Assembly (NCBI GenBank): GCA_963738205.1
Contig: CAVTVQ010000007.1
Coordinates: 248,001-312,000, forward strand
DNA from: DATFQE01 sp963738205
Lineage (GTDB): Bacteria > Actinomycetota > Thermoleophilia > Gaiellales > Gaiellaceae
Length of the DNA stretch: 64,000 bases
Reading direction: 5' to 3'
A program made the translations under genes and the position numbers. Below are positions 45,707 to 55,321 of this stretch, in pieces (position 1 is the stretch's first letter; the number at the start of each line of letters is the position of its first letter). The notes below the pieces were generated by a model. The model was given only the letters and a program-made list of their open reading frames with translations. It was not told the DNA's origin and made no database searches.

Positions 45707-47287
45707 CTAAGTTCCATCCCCCGCGCTGATGGCGTCCCACTCCTCCTGGATCAGCATCAGGTGCTCGCCGATTGCGCGGTAGCGTTCGAGCGACATGACT
45801 CGCGGATCGCGCTGGAACAGGTCGAATTCCTGATCGAAGCCTGCGTAGATCATGCGATTCATCGTCAGCAGTTGATCGTCAACGACCTGCAGCTCCAGGT
45901 AGCGCGGGCCCTGCTCATCAGGTTCACACAGTCGCAGCCGCCCTGGCCGAATCGCGATATCGCCCGAACGCGTGAACTTCATCCAAAAGTCGGCCATGAG
46001 CCATGGAACGCTCGGCTCGTTCTCTAGATAGACGTTCAACGTTCGCTCTTGATAATCCCACTTCGGCGAACTGCGTTTCTGACGCGCCGGTGGCTCGTAA
46101 TCGATGCTGGCCCGCACATACACGCCGTCGATGATGTGTTGCGGGCGATACGTGAGGGCCACCAGCGTTCTCGTCCCCGCAACCTCTGGGGTGTCGTGAG
46201 CCACGTCGATCAGTCCGATCGAGCTCAAGAGCTGCAGCACATGCGGCAATTCCAACAGCGGCGGCGCTGTCGCATACGCCAGACCATGCTCTTTGGAGAA
46301 CTCGATATCGACGCGCTGTACCCGGCCGGCACGCTCGCCGGCAGATACTCGCTGGATCTCGCGTCGAATGATCTGCGGGACATCCGAGTACCACCATTGC
46401 GACGCCACCGCGGCCTTGATCCGCTCGCGGGCGACCCGATCGATCAGCGCGTGCAGCTGCGCCTCATTCATCACCACCGGCTTGGGCAGGATCAGCTGTT
46501 TGACCCCGGCGTCGATATACCGCAGCGCCTCCTCGTAGAGGAACTCCGGCTTCAAAGGCATCTCCACGACCTGTCGCGCGCGGAGCTCAGGCGTCAGCCG
46601 CGCAAAGTAGCCGTCGTACCACTCCTCGAACGATCCAAACAGCAAACAGTCCGGGCAGCGGCGCCCGAGCACGCTGGCGGCAAACCTGCCGCTGGTCAGG
46701 TGCGGATCGACAATGGCGACCGCCTCCCACGGATAACCCGGCTTGGCGTACTTCGGGCCGATGTAGTTGCTGCCGTAGCGTCCATATCCGACGATCGTCG
46801 TCTGAAAGCGTGCGGCGACTTGCTGGTCGGCCGGGAAGATCGCACTGCTCTCAACTGTGAGCATTTCCGACACCAGATCTGACGTTCGGCGGAGCCGCTG
46901 GACCAGGATGCTGATCAGGCGTTGCCGATAGTGGGGAAAGCGCTCCAGAAAAGCGTGAAAGTCATCACGCTGAATCACAAGCAGCGTGCTTGCCGAAGCC
47001 ACGCGTCCGGCGGCCGTTCGCGGCTGATCGCTGAGGACCGCGATCTCACCCAATATGTCGCCACGCTGAAACCGCTCGACGAACACCTCGCCATCCTCGG
47101 ATGGCATCAGAATCTGAATCTCTCCATCGAGCACGATGAACAGCTCATCGCCCGGCGAACCGCTCGCAAGCAGCTCCTCGCCGGCAACGACTGCTCGCCG
47201 CGTTCCAACCGCCAGCAGAAAGGCGGCCTCGTCTTCGCTCAGCGAGGTAAACAGCGGACTCTGCGCCAGGAGCTGTGAAAGCAGCAT
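45707..47287 (-). CDS. Cyclic-nucleotide-binding domain fused to a Rossmann-type oxidoreductase-like protein
   Basis: 526 residues from the ATG at 47287. N-terminal cNMP-binding (Crp-like) domain (about 12-130, LFIVLDGEIQILMP-type barrel, phosphate cassette GEIAVLSDQPRTA at 80-92). A Rossmann start follows (TTIVGYGRYGSNYIG, GxGxxG at 167-172; AVAIVDPHL) and a C-terminal part of about 330 residues with Gfo/Idh-like features (LPKPVVMNEAQLHALIDR, Lys-Pro after strand 5) and a beta-rich end. The HTH of Crp regulators is missing, so it is more likely a cNMP-gated enzyme or scaffold than a transcription factor. Base and codon use look less GC-biased than the neighbours, suggesting transfer. Confidence 0.75.
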   Translation of the reverse strand: MLLSQLLAQSPLFTSLSEDEAAFLLAVGTRRAVVAGEELLASGSPGDELFIVLDGEIQILMPSEDGEVFVERFQRGDILGEIAVLSDQPRTAAGRVASASTLLVIQRDDFHAFLERFPHYRQRLISILVQRLRRTSDLVSEMLTVESSAIFPADQQVAARFQTTIVGYGRYGSNYIGPKYAKPGYPWEAVAIVDPHLTSGRFAASVLGRRCPDCLLFGSFEEWYDGYFARLTPELRARQVVEMPLKPEFLYEEALRYIDAGVKQLILPKPVVMNEAQLHALIDRVARERIKAAVASQWWYSDVPQIIRREIQRVSAGERAGRVQRVDIEFSKEHGLAYATAPPLLELPHVLQLLSSIGLIDVAHDTPEVAGTRTLVALTYRPQHIIDGVYVRASIDYEPPARQKRSSPKWDYQERTLNVYLENEPSVPWLMADFWMKFTRSGDIAIRPGRLRLCEPDEQGPRYLELQVVDDQLLTMNRMIYAGFDQEFDLFQRDPRVMSLERYRAIGEHLMLIQEEWDAISAGDGT

Positions 47288-47561
47288 TCGGTCGCTTCGA
47301 GGGGTGAGGTGAGTCGTGCCGATGCCTCGACGGTACGAGGGCCTCCGAGCAGGCGCTAGCTGGATTCCCCTACGTCGCGGGGTCGCACCCCTACGATTTA
47401 CCTCGTCGCGAACTCGCGCATGCACGCGCTCCACGAACCGCAAAGACGCAGTTGCGCTCTTGAAGTCGCGACACACCGCCCTACGGGGGTGCGCGCAATC
47501 TCAGAGGCCGCTTGTGGAACGAGTCCTCGCGGGACTTAGAGCCCGTGTCCAAGTGACTAGC
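47288..47561. other. Intergenic region left of the insertion sequence
   Basis: No gene seen. It contains the probable promoter region of the cNMP-binding gene and ends with the left copy of the ACTAGC target duplication (47556-47561). Confidence 0.4.
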
Positions 47562-48617
47562 TGTCCCGCCTACAGAGGTTGTGAACGGTTGAGGTGATAT
47601 CGGCCCTCCTTTGAGGCTGTGGGTCTTGCCGGACTCACGCTCAAAGGAGGGCGCGGATGTATCTGCACGCTAACGCCAAGCTCGGACTGGCTGGGCGGCT
47701 CGCGTTGGTCGCGCGATCGAGGACGGTCTCTCGCTGAAGCGGGCTGCAGCCTGCTTCAGCGTTTCGCCGGCGACGGCGCACCGCTGGTGGCATCGCTGGC
47801 TTGACGGCGGTCGGCGCGTCTCAGGCGTTGATGGGACCGCTCGAGCCGTCCGCACCGCTCGCCGCGGCTTTTGGCGCCGGAGCTGCAGGAGCGGATCTGC
47901 GACTGCCGCAGCCAGACGGGCTGGGGGCCGCGGCTGGTGGCGGCGGCACCGGCTTTGCGCACTCGACCGTCTGGAAGGTGCTCAAGCGGGCCGGTATCTC
48001 GCGGACGATCGCGTGCGGCCAGGGAGCCGGCGAACAGCTACGAGTGGCCCTGTCCCGGCGATCTGCTGCACATGGATGTCTGCAGCTACGCGCGTTTCCT
48101 GCGTCCCGGCCACGGCGTCACCGGCAACCGCTCGCAGTCGCTGCGCGGTCGGAGCGCTCGAGACCCGTGTCGGCTACGACTACGCGCACGCGATCGTCGA
48201 CGACCACTCGCGGCTCGTCTTCGTCGAGCTCCACGACGACGAGAAGGCAGCGACGGTGACGGGCTTCGTCGAGCGGGCGCTCGCCTTCTTCGCCGAGCAC
48301 GGGATCGTCGCCGAAGCGCCTGATGACCGACAACGCCTTCGCCTACATGAAGAACCGCTCGCTGCGTGAGCTGCTCGCCCGCGCGCGGCATCCGGCACCT
48401 GACGACCAAGCCGTACCGGCCCGCACGAACGGGAAAGTCGAACGCTTCCACCAGACGATGGCGCGCGAGTGGGCCTACGGCCTCGCCTACCGCTCACACC
48501 GACAACGCAACCGAAGCGCTGCCACACTGGCTCGACCACCACAACCGGCACAGGCCCCACAGCTCGCTCGGAGACCGACCACCACTCAGCCGCGTTCACA
48601 ACGTGCGGGGTAGGACA
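47562..48617 (+). mobile_element. IS481-family insertion sequence with target duplication
   Basis: 1,056 bp. Imperfect terminal inverted repeats: left TGTCCCGCC...GTTGTGAAC (47562-47586), right end reading TGTCCTACC...GTTGTGAAC inward from 48617. Flanked by ACTAGC at 47556-47561 and 48618-48623, a 6-bp target duplication. The right copy contains the stop codon of the subtilase gene, so the element landed exactly at that gene's end without changing the protein. It carries one frameshifted transposase gene. Confidence 0.82.
47657..48613 (+). pseudogene. Frameshifted IS481 transposase
   Basis: ATG at 47657 after AAAGGAGGG; starts MYLHANAKLGLAGRLALV and continues, with several frame changes, through an HTH (SLKRAAACFSVSPATAHRWW) and a DDE catalytic domain: first Asp in AIVDDHSRLVF, second in LMTDNAFAYM, Glu in NGKVERFHQTMAREW, then PHSSLGDRPPLSRV. 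All catalytic residues are present but in different frames, so this copy cannot make a normal transposase. Confidence 0.82.
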
Positions 48618-48618
48618 A

Positions 48619-50826
48619 CTAGCTGCAGCTGAGCCCGGGCGAGCAGACGGTCGGCAGCCACTCCCTCACCTCGATCGTCACGCTTTTGCTGCCGGGGTAC
48701 TGCCCGTCCGTGCCCCAGAACGTGATCGTGTGGGTGCCGATCCCCAGGTCGAGCGCATTGACCGAAGCCACATGCCCCCTGATTGGAGCTTCGTCTCCTC
48801 GGATCCACCACACCTGTTGGTCGGGAAGGTCGATCGGCGAGTTGTTCAGGTCGAAGCTCAAACCCCGGAGCTCGATCGTGTCGCCGCTCCAGCCGCCTTG
48901 CAGCCGGTTGCGGTAGACGTAGAAGACGCTGCCGCTCGTCGGCTTGCTGATCGCGACCACGGGTCTCGTGTTAGCGAGGTTGATCACGACGCCCCCGTCC
49001 GCGTCGGGCACCGTCCGGCCGCCGGAGTCGATCGCGACCGCCGTGATCTTGCGGAACCCGAAGCCGACGCTGTGGGTCGGCAGCAGGATGTCGTTCCCCT
49101 CGCCGAGGAAGGTCGTGTCGTCGGCGAACCATCGCACCCGCGGAACCCCGTCCTCTCGGTCGCTGGCATCCGCGCGGAAGCGCACCCAGCCGCGGGGCAC
49201 CCAGCTCCCGGCCGAAGGTTGAGCGATGCGGATGTCCGGTGGCAGGTTCGGCCCGAGCGCCGACGTGACCGCTGCCTCGGCGTCGATCGTCAGCGCCGCG
49301 CCGCCGCTTCCCGGCTGTGCGGTCGAGAGGATCGTGCTTTCGACCTGCGCGGCCGTGAGGGTGGGCTTCGCTGCCCAGACGAGCGCCGCCACCCCTGACA
49401 CGACGGGCGCGGAGGCGCTCGTCCCGGCGAAGCTCGTCAGCCTGTTGGAATTTGTCGCGAAGAAGGGATCCGAGGGGTCGACGCCGGCCGCGGCGAACCA
49501 CGGCGCCCAGATGTCGATGGTGCCGGCAACGCGGTTAGGGCCGAAGGCGTAATTCGAGCTGCCGGTCAGCGGATCTGACTGCGGTGACTTCGAGTTCAAG
49601 CCGAGGCCTCCAACGCAGAGAACCCCCGTCGTCTCGCACGGCCAGTGGTACTCCGACTCCCAGCATGAGATGAAGCAGCCGTTCTGATCGACGTCGATTC
49701 CGGCGTTCCCGGCCGAAGCGACGAGGATCGTGCCCCTCGCCCGCACCGCGTCTGCGTTCCTGTCGAACCAGTCGACGTGATTGCCGATTCCGTGTGGCTC
49801 GGTGCCGCCGAAGCTCATGTTGATGATCCTGGCGCCCAACGATTGGAGAACGACCATGCCGTTCGCCGCGCCGAACATGGTCCCGCGGCTGTCGAGCTGA
49901 AGTGCTCGCGCCACAGGGCCGGCGGCTCCGGCCGCGCCGAAGCGGTTGTCCACAAGGGCCAAGGCCGTGGACGTGACGTTCGCGCCGTGGAACCGGCACG
50001 GGTTACCGCTCGAGCACGGGCTTGGGTTGGGGCCGGTGCTGAGCTGAACCGACCCGCCGGGAATGTCAGGGTCGAAGGACGCAAAGCCCCGGTCGAGGAT
50101 CCCGATTCGGGGGCCGGTTCCCACGGGAGGGAGGCGATCGGCGCGAACGAGCAGGTTCCAAGCCTCGCCGATGCCGGTGTCCTGCACGGTGCCGTTTGCA
50201 AAATGCGCCCATCTGAAGGCATCGGTGATGAGGCCGGACCCTTCCGTTGTTGTGCGGGTCCTGATCGTGTGTCCCTGTGCCAGCCAGTTGAGATCGACGG
50301 TCATGCCTTCGACCGCCTCGCCGGCCGCGACCGCGACCAAGCCCAGCGCCTGGCGGCTCGAGAGCCGGTGCTCGCCTCGCGCCTCCGCTCCCAGAGCCTC
50401 CAAGTCCGACGCGAGCCGGTCGGTCTTGACCTCGCTCGCGTCGATGCCGACCAGGTACCGACGCCGCAGTTCTTCGTAGCCGTGCTCGGCCGGGTCGAAG
50501 CTGTGCAGGATCTTTCCGCCTCGTCGCTCGAGCAGCCGCTCGAGCGCTGCTTCATCGTTGGTGATGACGATGAGCTCGTCGGATGCGAAGTCGCTTCGGT
50601 TTCCGAGTGAGTTCGCGATCGTCGCCACGTCGTCCTTCCCGGCTCCGACCGACTCGAGCGACTCGTCGACCACGAAGCTCAGCGGCTCCTCGACGATGAC
50701 CGGCTCGGGCCTCGGATCCGGCTCGGCTGACGCCCGTCCCACCAGCACGAGCTGAACGGCGGAGAGCGCCACGACGGCCGGAAGAAGCCAGCCGAGGGTC
50801 CTGGTGCGTGGGGTGAACGGGCGCAT
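48619..50826 (-). CDS. Secreted subtilisin-like serine protease (S8)
   Basis: 735 residues, ATG after AGGAGA. Signal peptide (LLPAVVALSAVQLVLVGRASA), an N-terminal prodomain-like region (about 50-200), then the catalytic domain with Asp D245 in GILDRGFA, His H280 in FHGANVTSTA, oxyanion Asn N374 in VASAGNAG and Ser S470 in FAGTSASAPVVSG. Extra Cys pairs (271/277, 384/388, 397/404) suggest disulfides. A C-terminal region of about 200 residues has Ig-like strands (DGVPRVRWFADDT, TRPVVAISKP). The stop codon lies within the target duplication of the insertion sequence. Confidence 0.93.
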   Translation of the reverse strand: MRPFTPRTRTLGWLLPAVVALSAVQLVLVGRASAEPDPRPEPVIVEEPLSFVVDESLESVGAGKDDVATIANSLGNRSDFASDELIVITNDEAALERLLERRGGKILHSFDPAEHGYEELRRRYLVGIDASEVKTDRLASDLEALGAEARGEHRLSSRQALGLVAVAAGEAVEGMTVDLNWLAQGHTIRTRTTTEGSGLITDAFRWAHFANGTVQDTGIGEAWNLLVRADRLPPVGTGPRIGILDRGFASFDPDIPGGSVQLSTGPNPSPCSSGNPCRFHGANVTSTALALVDNRFGAAGAAGPVARALQLDSRGTMFGAANGMVVLQSLGARIINMSFGGTEPHGIGNHVDWFDRNADAVRARGTILVASAGNAGIDVDQNGCFISCWESEYHWPCETTGVLCVGGLGLNSKSPQSDPLTGSSNYAFGPNRVAGTIDIWAPWFAAAGVDPSDPFFATNSNRLTSFAGTSASAPVVSGVAALVWAAKPTLTAAQVESTILSTAQPGSGGAALTIDAEAAVTSALGPNLPPDIRIAQPSAGSWVPRGWVRFRADASDREDGVPRVRWFADDTTFLGEGNDILLPTHSVGFGFRKITAVAIDSGGRTVPDADGGVVINLANTRPVVAISKPTSGSVFYVYRNRLQGGWSGDTIELRGLSFDLNNSPIDLPDQQVWWIRGDEAPIRGHVASVNALDLGIGTHTITFWGTDGQYPGSKSVTIEVREWLPTVCSPGLSCS

Positions 50827-50839
50827 CTGTCTCCTGGCG

Positions 50840-51061
50840 TTACGCCGCTACGCGCGCACCTGCGGGCGTGCGCTTCGCCGCATGGGCGAACGGGTGGTAG
50901 AAGACGTCGAGGGCGTTGTCGCCCTCGACCGAGACGGTCAGCAGGTCGCCGGAGCGCGAGTCGACCACCTGGACGATGCGTCGATCGCCCCGCGTATCCC
51001 ACACGAGCGTGACGTCGATGCCGTCGCTCTGCCTGTGGGCAAGCTCGATGAGTTGCGGCAT
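50840..51061 (-). CDS. Small conserved protein of unknown function
   Basis: 73 residues from the ATG at 51061. One compact beta-rich domain (GIDVTLVWDTRGDRRIVQV, GDLLTVSVEGDNALDVFYHPFAHAA). Short proteins of this pattern are widespread in actinobacteria. No signal peptide or membrane helix. It ends 14 bp before the subtilase start and may be co-transcribed with it. Confidence 0.75.
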   Translation of the reverse strand: MPQLIELAHRQSDGIDVTLVWDTRGDRRIVQVVDSRSGDLLTVSVEGDNALDVFYHPFAHAAKRTPAGARVAA

Positions 51062-51164
51062 GGCCCCCACGCTAGGAACACCGGCGCCATGCGTCGTTCA
51101 CTTCCGCGACACGCGAACTGTCAAGTCCGCGACACTTCATCTGCTCGCGCCCTTGGTCGTGCTC

Positions 51165-52004
51165 CTAGTCGTCGGCGGTCAGGCGTCGAAGCGAGTCGCG
51201 AACGGCGCCGGGTGCCTCGACCCACACGAAGTGCCCGGCGCCCTCGACCACCTCGACCCAGGCGCCCGGAATTCGGTCGGCCCCGTCCGTGGAGGCGCTG
51301 AGCGGCATCGGGCTCCGTGAGCCGTGGACGAAGCCGACTGGAACGCGAATCGCCGGCAGCCCCGCCTCCAGCGCCGGCAGCTCGGCCTGAATCGAGGGCA
51401 CCATCTCGGCCGAGCGCTCGCTCGCCATTTGCAGGTCGGGCATCGGCGGTGCGCGGTCGGGATCTGCGAAGTACGCGGGCCAGACGAGGCGCATTCCCTC
51501 GAGCGCCAGCTCGTCGTCGGCCTGGCCGGTCATCGAAAGCTCGTCCAGCTCGCGCGCCCGCGCGCGCAGGTGCTCCGGCGTCCGGCGGAACATCTCCTCG
51601 TCGAACTCCAGCCAGCGTCCGTCACCGACCGGGCCGAGCGGGTCGACTGCAAGCACGCCGAGGAGCCGCTCCGGCATCGCCTCTGCGACATGGAGCGCGA
51701 GGTGCCCGCCCCACGAATGGCCGACCACGTACGCCCTCTGCCAGCCGAGCGCGTCGAGGACGCGGCGCGCATCTCCGACATCCGCCGCCACCGTGTAAGG
51801 CCCTTCCGCCGCCGACGGTTCCTGCCCTCGCTGCTGGTACCACGCGACATCGTTCTCGTGCGCCAGCTCGTCGGCGAGCCCGCGTAGGTAGTCGAAGCCG
51901 AGCCCCGGGCCGCCGTGCAGCAGGAGAACGGGCGGCCCACTGCCGTCGCGACGACCCGCGATCAGCGGCCCGTCGTCGTGCGTGGTGAACTCGGTCCAAG
52001 TCAC
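51165..52004 (-). CDS. Alpha/beta hydrolase, proline iminopeptidase-like
   Basis: 279 residues from the GTG at 52004. Oxyanion motif HGGPG (30-34), nucleophile elbow GHSWGG (S97 as nucleophile), a catalytic His in EGAGHFVWVEAPG near the C-terminus and a candidate Asp/His pair around VGFVHGSRSP. This fits the S33 family of prolyl aminopeptidases and related esterases. No signal peptide, so cytoplasmic. Substrate not assignable. The start is moderately certain because the frame is open further upstream. Confidence 0.85.
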   Translation of the reverse strand: MTWTEFTTHDDGPLIAGRRDGSGPPVLLLHGGPGLGFDYLRGLADELAHENDVAWYQQRGQEPSAAEGPYTVAADVGDARRVLDALGWQRAYVVGHSWGGHLALHVAEAMPERLLGVLAVDPLGPVGDGRWLEFDEEMFRRTPEHLRARARELDELSMTGQADDELALEGMRLVWPAYFADPDRAPPMPDLQMASERSAEMVPSIQAELPALEAGLPAIRVPVGFVHGSRSPMPLSASTDGADRIPGAWVEVVEGAGHFVWVEAPGAVRDSLRRLTADD

Positions 52005-52181
52005 GGCGACGATCGTCTCACGGACCCGGGGCAGCCCTAGCGACAAGCGGGGCGTGGACCAGGGCAGTGCTCTGGGGCATCCCCCGAAGAGCGTGGCGCC
52101 GGGCACCTCGATCCTCGAAGGGTGAACTCAATCAACGCCAGTCGGCCGCTCGGCGGTCGGCGCTTTCGAAAGGAGAGGACG

Positions 52182-53921
52182 ATGAGAACCGAACGGAACA
52201 ACGGCTGGAGGCGTAGGGCGCGCCGACTGTTCGTCGGCGTCGTCCTCGCGGCCGGTGTCATTGCCGGCACGAGCCCGCCGGCGAATGCGGCGGTCACGGC
52301 GACGTTCACGAACGGCGTGCTCACCGTCTTCGGTGACTCCGCCAACAACTCGATCGTGATCAGCCGCGACGCGGCCGGGCGCATCCTCGTCAACAACGGG
52401 GCGATCGCCGTGGCCGGGGGCACACCCACGGTCGCGAACACCTCGCTGATGGAGGTCTTCGGCCAGGGCGGCAACGACACGATCACCCTCGACGAGGCCA
52501 ACGGAGCGTTGCCGGCGGCGAACCTGTTCGGCGGCGGCAATGACGACACCCTCACCGGCGGCGCGGGCGGCGACCTGGTGTTCGGGCAGAGCGGCGTCGA
52601 CACCCTCCGCGGCCAAGGAGGCTTCGACTTCCTGTTCGGGGGCGCCGAGAACGACACCCTTACGGGCGGCGACGCCGACGACCAGGTCTTCGGCGAGGGC
52701 GCTGACGACCGGATGATCTGGAATCCGGGCGACGACACCGACCTCAACGAGGGCGGGGCCGGCACCGACACGGTCGAGGTCAACGGCGGCGGCGCCGCCG
52801 AGCAGTTCACCGCCTCGGCCAATGCCCTCAGAGTTCGGTTCGACCGGGTCAACCCGGCGCCGTTCGCGATCGACATCGGCACCTCCGAGCAGCTCGTCCT
52901 CAACGCCAACGGCGGCGACGACAGCTTCTCGGCCACCGGCAACCTGGCCGCGCTGATCAAGATCACCGTGGACGGCGGTGCCGGCGGGGACACGATCCTC
53001 GGCAGCAACGGGGCCGACCTCCTGCTCGGCGGCGACAGCAACGACCTCGTCGACGGCCAGCAGGGGAGCGACCTCGCCTTGCTGGGCTCCGGCAACGACA
53101 CCTTCCAGTGGGACCCGGGCGACGGCAACGACACGATCGAGGGCCAGGGGAACACCGACACGATGCTGTTCAACGGCTCGGCCGGCAACGAGATCTTCGC
53201 CGCCACTGCCAACGGCGGTCGCGTGCTCTTCACGCGCAACCTCGGCAACATCGTGATGGACCTCGACGACGTCGACTCCGTCGACCTCAATGCCCTGGGC
53301 GGCGCCGACACGCTCACGGTCAACGACCTGTCCGGAACCGACATGGTCGAGCTCAACACCGACCTCGCCGGCACTAGCGGCGGCGCGGCCGGAGACGGAC
53401 AGCCGGACAACGTGATCGTCCAGGGGACCAACGGCGACGACGTGAGTTTCGTCGTCGGCGACGCCTCGGGCGTGTCCGAGCTCGGGCTGGCAGCCCAGGT
53501 GAACATCACCGGCTCGGAGGCCGCCAACGACCGGCTGACGATCAACGCGCTGTCCGGGGACGACGTGGTGGAAGCTTCCGGCCTGTCCGCCGGGGCGATC
53601 CTGCTGACGGCCGACGGCGGCAGTGGGGACGACGTCCTCATCGGCAGCGCCGGCGACGATGTGCTGCTCGGCGGGCCCAATGACGACGTACTGGTCGGCG
53701 GCCCGGGCATCGATGTCCTCGACGGCGGTGACGGCGACGACATCGAGATCCAGAGCATCGGGGCCGACCTCGTGTCCTCCGCGACATCCGTCGGAGAGGA
53801 CTGGCTGGCGGCCCATGCCCGCACGGTCAAGGCCGAGACGGTGCTCGAGGTCGGCGGGAAGCAGACGACGCTCCCCCGGGCCGAGATGTCCCAGCTCATC
53901 CGGGGCGCGAGCTCCATCTGA
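52182..53921 (+). CDS. Secreted RTX-like calcium-binding repeat protein
   Basis: 579 residues. ATG at 52182 after GAAAGGAGAGG. Signal peptide (RRLFVGVVLAAGVIAGTSPPANA), then three clusters of haemolysin-type Gly-Asp nonapeptides (GGNDDTLTGGAGGD and GGAENDTLTGGDADD around 125-170; GSNGADLLLGGDSND around 270-300; GSAGDDVLLGGPNDD around 485-520) separated by beta-rich spacers. Such repeats form a Ca-binding beta-roll that folds outside the cell. No protease or lipase domain is present; a structural or adhesive role is likely. A strong terminator follows. Confidence 0.88.
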   Translation: MRTERNNGWRRRARRLFVGVVLAAGVIAGTSPPANAAVTATFTNGVLTVFGDSANNSIVISRDAAGRILVNNGAIAVAGGTPTVANTSLMEVFGQGGNDTITLDEANGALPAANLFGGGNDDTLTGGAGGDLVFGQSGVDTLRGQGGFDFLFGGAENDTLTGGDADDQVFGEGADDRMIWNPGDDTDLNEGGAGTDTVEVNGGGAAEQFTASANALRVRFDRVNPAPFAIDIGTSEQLVLNANGGDDSFSATGNLAALIKITVDGGAGGDTILGSNGADLLLGGDSNDLVDGQQGSDLALLGSGNDTFQWDPGDGNDTIEGQGNTDTMLFNGSAGNEIFAATANGGRVLFTRNLGNIVMDLDDVDSVDLNALGGADTLTVNDLSGTDMVELNTDLAGTSGGAAGDGQPDNVIVQGTNGDDVSFVVGDASGVSELGLAAQVNITGSEAANDRLTINALSGDDVVEASGLSAGAILLTADGGSGDDVLIGSAGDDVLLGGPNDDVLVGGPGIDVLDGGDGDDIEIQSIGADLVSSATSVGEDWLAAHARTVKAETVLEVGGKQTTLPRAEMSQLIRGASSI

Positions 53922-53945
53922 GTCAGGCGTAGCTCCAGCGCGACA

Positions 53946-53982
53946 GCCGGCGCCAGAACCGCACTTCGGTTCTGGCGCCGGC
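53946..53982. terminator. Bidirectional stem-loop terminator
   Basis: Perfect 16-bp stem GCCGGCGCCAGAACCG (53946-53961) with its complement at 53967-53982, loop CACTT. It lies between the convergent RTX-like gene and the membrane-protein gene. Confidence 0.9.
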
Positions 53983-53994
53983 CCGTTGCGCGCC

Positions 53995-54648
53995 TTACGA
54001 ACTACGGGGGACGAGCATCACGATCGAGGCGACCGCGATCCAGGCGAGCCAGGCGAACATCCCGAAGAACGCGACCGTCGCGAGCGACGCGATCCCCGCG
54101 AGGACGCCGAGCCAGCCCAGCCAGGCCGGCAGCCCGCCGCGCATGGCCGCGACCGAGGCGGCGACCGCGAGCATGGCAGCGCCCACGCCGGCGGCGGCGA
54201 GTACGAACCAACCGACGTCGTCGACGGCGAGGTAGGCCTGCGCCTCGGCGAGGGCGACGGCCCGGTCCTTCGAGGTGTCGGTGAGCGGCGCCGTCCACAT
54301 CAGCCAGCAGAGGGCAAAGCAGAGCGTGAACAGCGTGCCGCCGATCAGCACGAGCGCGGACTCGGTCGCCGTCGCGATCCCATGCAGGCGAGCGTGGAGC
54401 CCGGCGACGAAGAGGCCGCCGAGCGCGATCGAGGCGAGGCCGAACAGCGCGATGCCGATCGTCCAGGCCTCGTGGGCCTGGGCGTAGGCGACGACCTCCG
54501 CCGGGGTCTCGCCCGTGTCGTCGCCGGCCGGGCTGACCATGATTCCGATCAGTCCCGCGACGAGGCCGAGGCCGCCGAGCGGAGCCAGAAGCCTCGCCCA
54601 GTTGATCCGCGAGCGGACGAGGCCAGTATCGAGTGTGGTCGTGGTCAT
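53995..54648 (-). CDS. Polytopic membrane protein of unknown family
   Basis: 217 residues. ATG at 54648 behind GGAGGAACACAC. About six membrane helices (LLAPLGGLGLVAGLIGIM, WTIGIALFGLASIALGGLFVAG, SALVLIGGTLFTLCFALCW, GWFVLAAAGVGAAMLAVAA and two at the end). The pattern resembles DUF4386-like integral membrane proteins. Function unknown. It lies 26 bp after the cupin gene and is probably co-transcribed. Confidence 0.82.
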   Translation of the reverse strand: MTTTTLDTGLVRSRINWARLLAPLGGLGLVAGLIGIMVSPAGDDTGETPAEVVAYAQAHEAWTIGIALFGLASIALGGLFVAGLHARLHGIATATESALVLIGGTLFTLCFALCWLMWTAPLTDTSKDRAVALAEAQAYLAVDDVGWFVLAAAGVGAAMLAVAASVAAMRGGLPAWLGWLGVLAGIASLATVAFFGMFAWLAWIAVASIVMLVPRSS

Positions 54649-54674
54649 GTGTGTTCCTCCTTCGCGAGTTGGGA

Positions 54675-55250
54675 CTAGACGCCGAGCGCCGTCGGGGTCT
54701 GCGGGGCCGTGGGCTCGTAGGTCGGGCGGTAGCCGATGAGACGGCCGAGCGGGGCGCCGAGGGCGAGCCCGAGCCGCTGGAGCCACGCCGGCGGGAACGG
54801 CAGCCGCACGTCCCCGAAGTGGTGGCGGGCGATGACGGCTAGCCGCAGAGGGTTCGGCATGCCCTTGCGGTTGACCTTGCCGTCGGCCGCGAGCGAGAAC
54901 ATTGTCTCGATGAGCTGCTCGAACTCGAGCGCCGGCGTGACCTCGCACACGAAGTGCGCGGTCTCCCCACCGACGTTGCGGAACCTGTGCGGCATTCCGG
55001 CGGGGACGAGCACCCGGTCGCCGGGCTTCGCGACGAGCGTCTGCTTGCCGAGCCGGAACTCGACTTCGCCGCCGAGCACCTGGAAGAGCTCGTCCTGGGC
55101 GGGATGGACGTGGGCCGCTGCGACGGCGCCGTTCGGCTCGACGAGCGTCTCGACGACGACGCGCTCGCCGTTCGAGTCGGCCGACGTGGTACGGAACACG
55201 AGCGTCTCGCCGGTAACCGGATTCGTCAGGGTCTGGCCGGTGCTGATCAC
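54675..55250 (-). CDS. Cupin-domain protein
   Basis: 191 residues, GTG at 55250 after AAGGAGG. N-terminal cupin barrel (about 20-105) with metal-ligand pattern HVHPAQDELFQVLGGEVEF and GDRVLVPAGMPHRFRNVG, then a C-terminal helical extension (FEQLIETMFSLAADGKVNR, FPPAWLQRLGLALGAPLG) that may contact the membrane. The reaction is unknown. It is divergent from a SARP-type regulator at 55349, which may control it. Confidence 0.87.
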   Translation of the reverse strand: MISTGQTLTNPVTGETLVFRTTSADSNGERVVVETLVEPNGAVAAAHVHPAQDELFQVLGGEVEFRLGKQTLVAKPGDRVLVPAGMPHRFRNVGGETAHFVCEVTPALEFEQLIETMFSLAADGKVNRKGMPNPLRLAVIARHHFGDVRLPFPPAWLQRLGLALGAPLGRLIGYRPTYEPTAPQTPTALGV

Positions 55251-55321
55251 GTTCTGCCTCCTTGGTGCTGGTTGGTCGGGACGCCACGCACCATCGACCC
55301 GGCCGCTTACGATCCGCCCAA

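Noticed and set aside
52500..53750. Short DNA repeats suggesting tandem repeats or CRISPR
   Set aside because: They encode Gly-Asp-rich RTX nonapeptides in a single long reading frame, so the repetition is at protein level.
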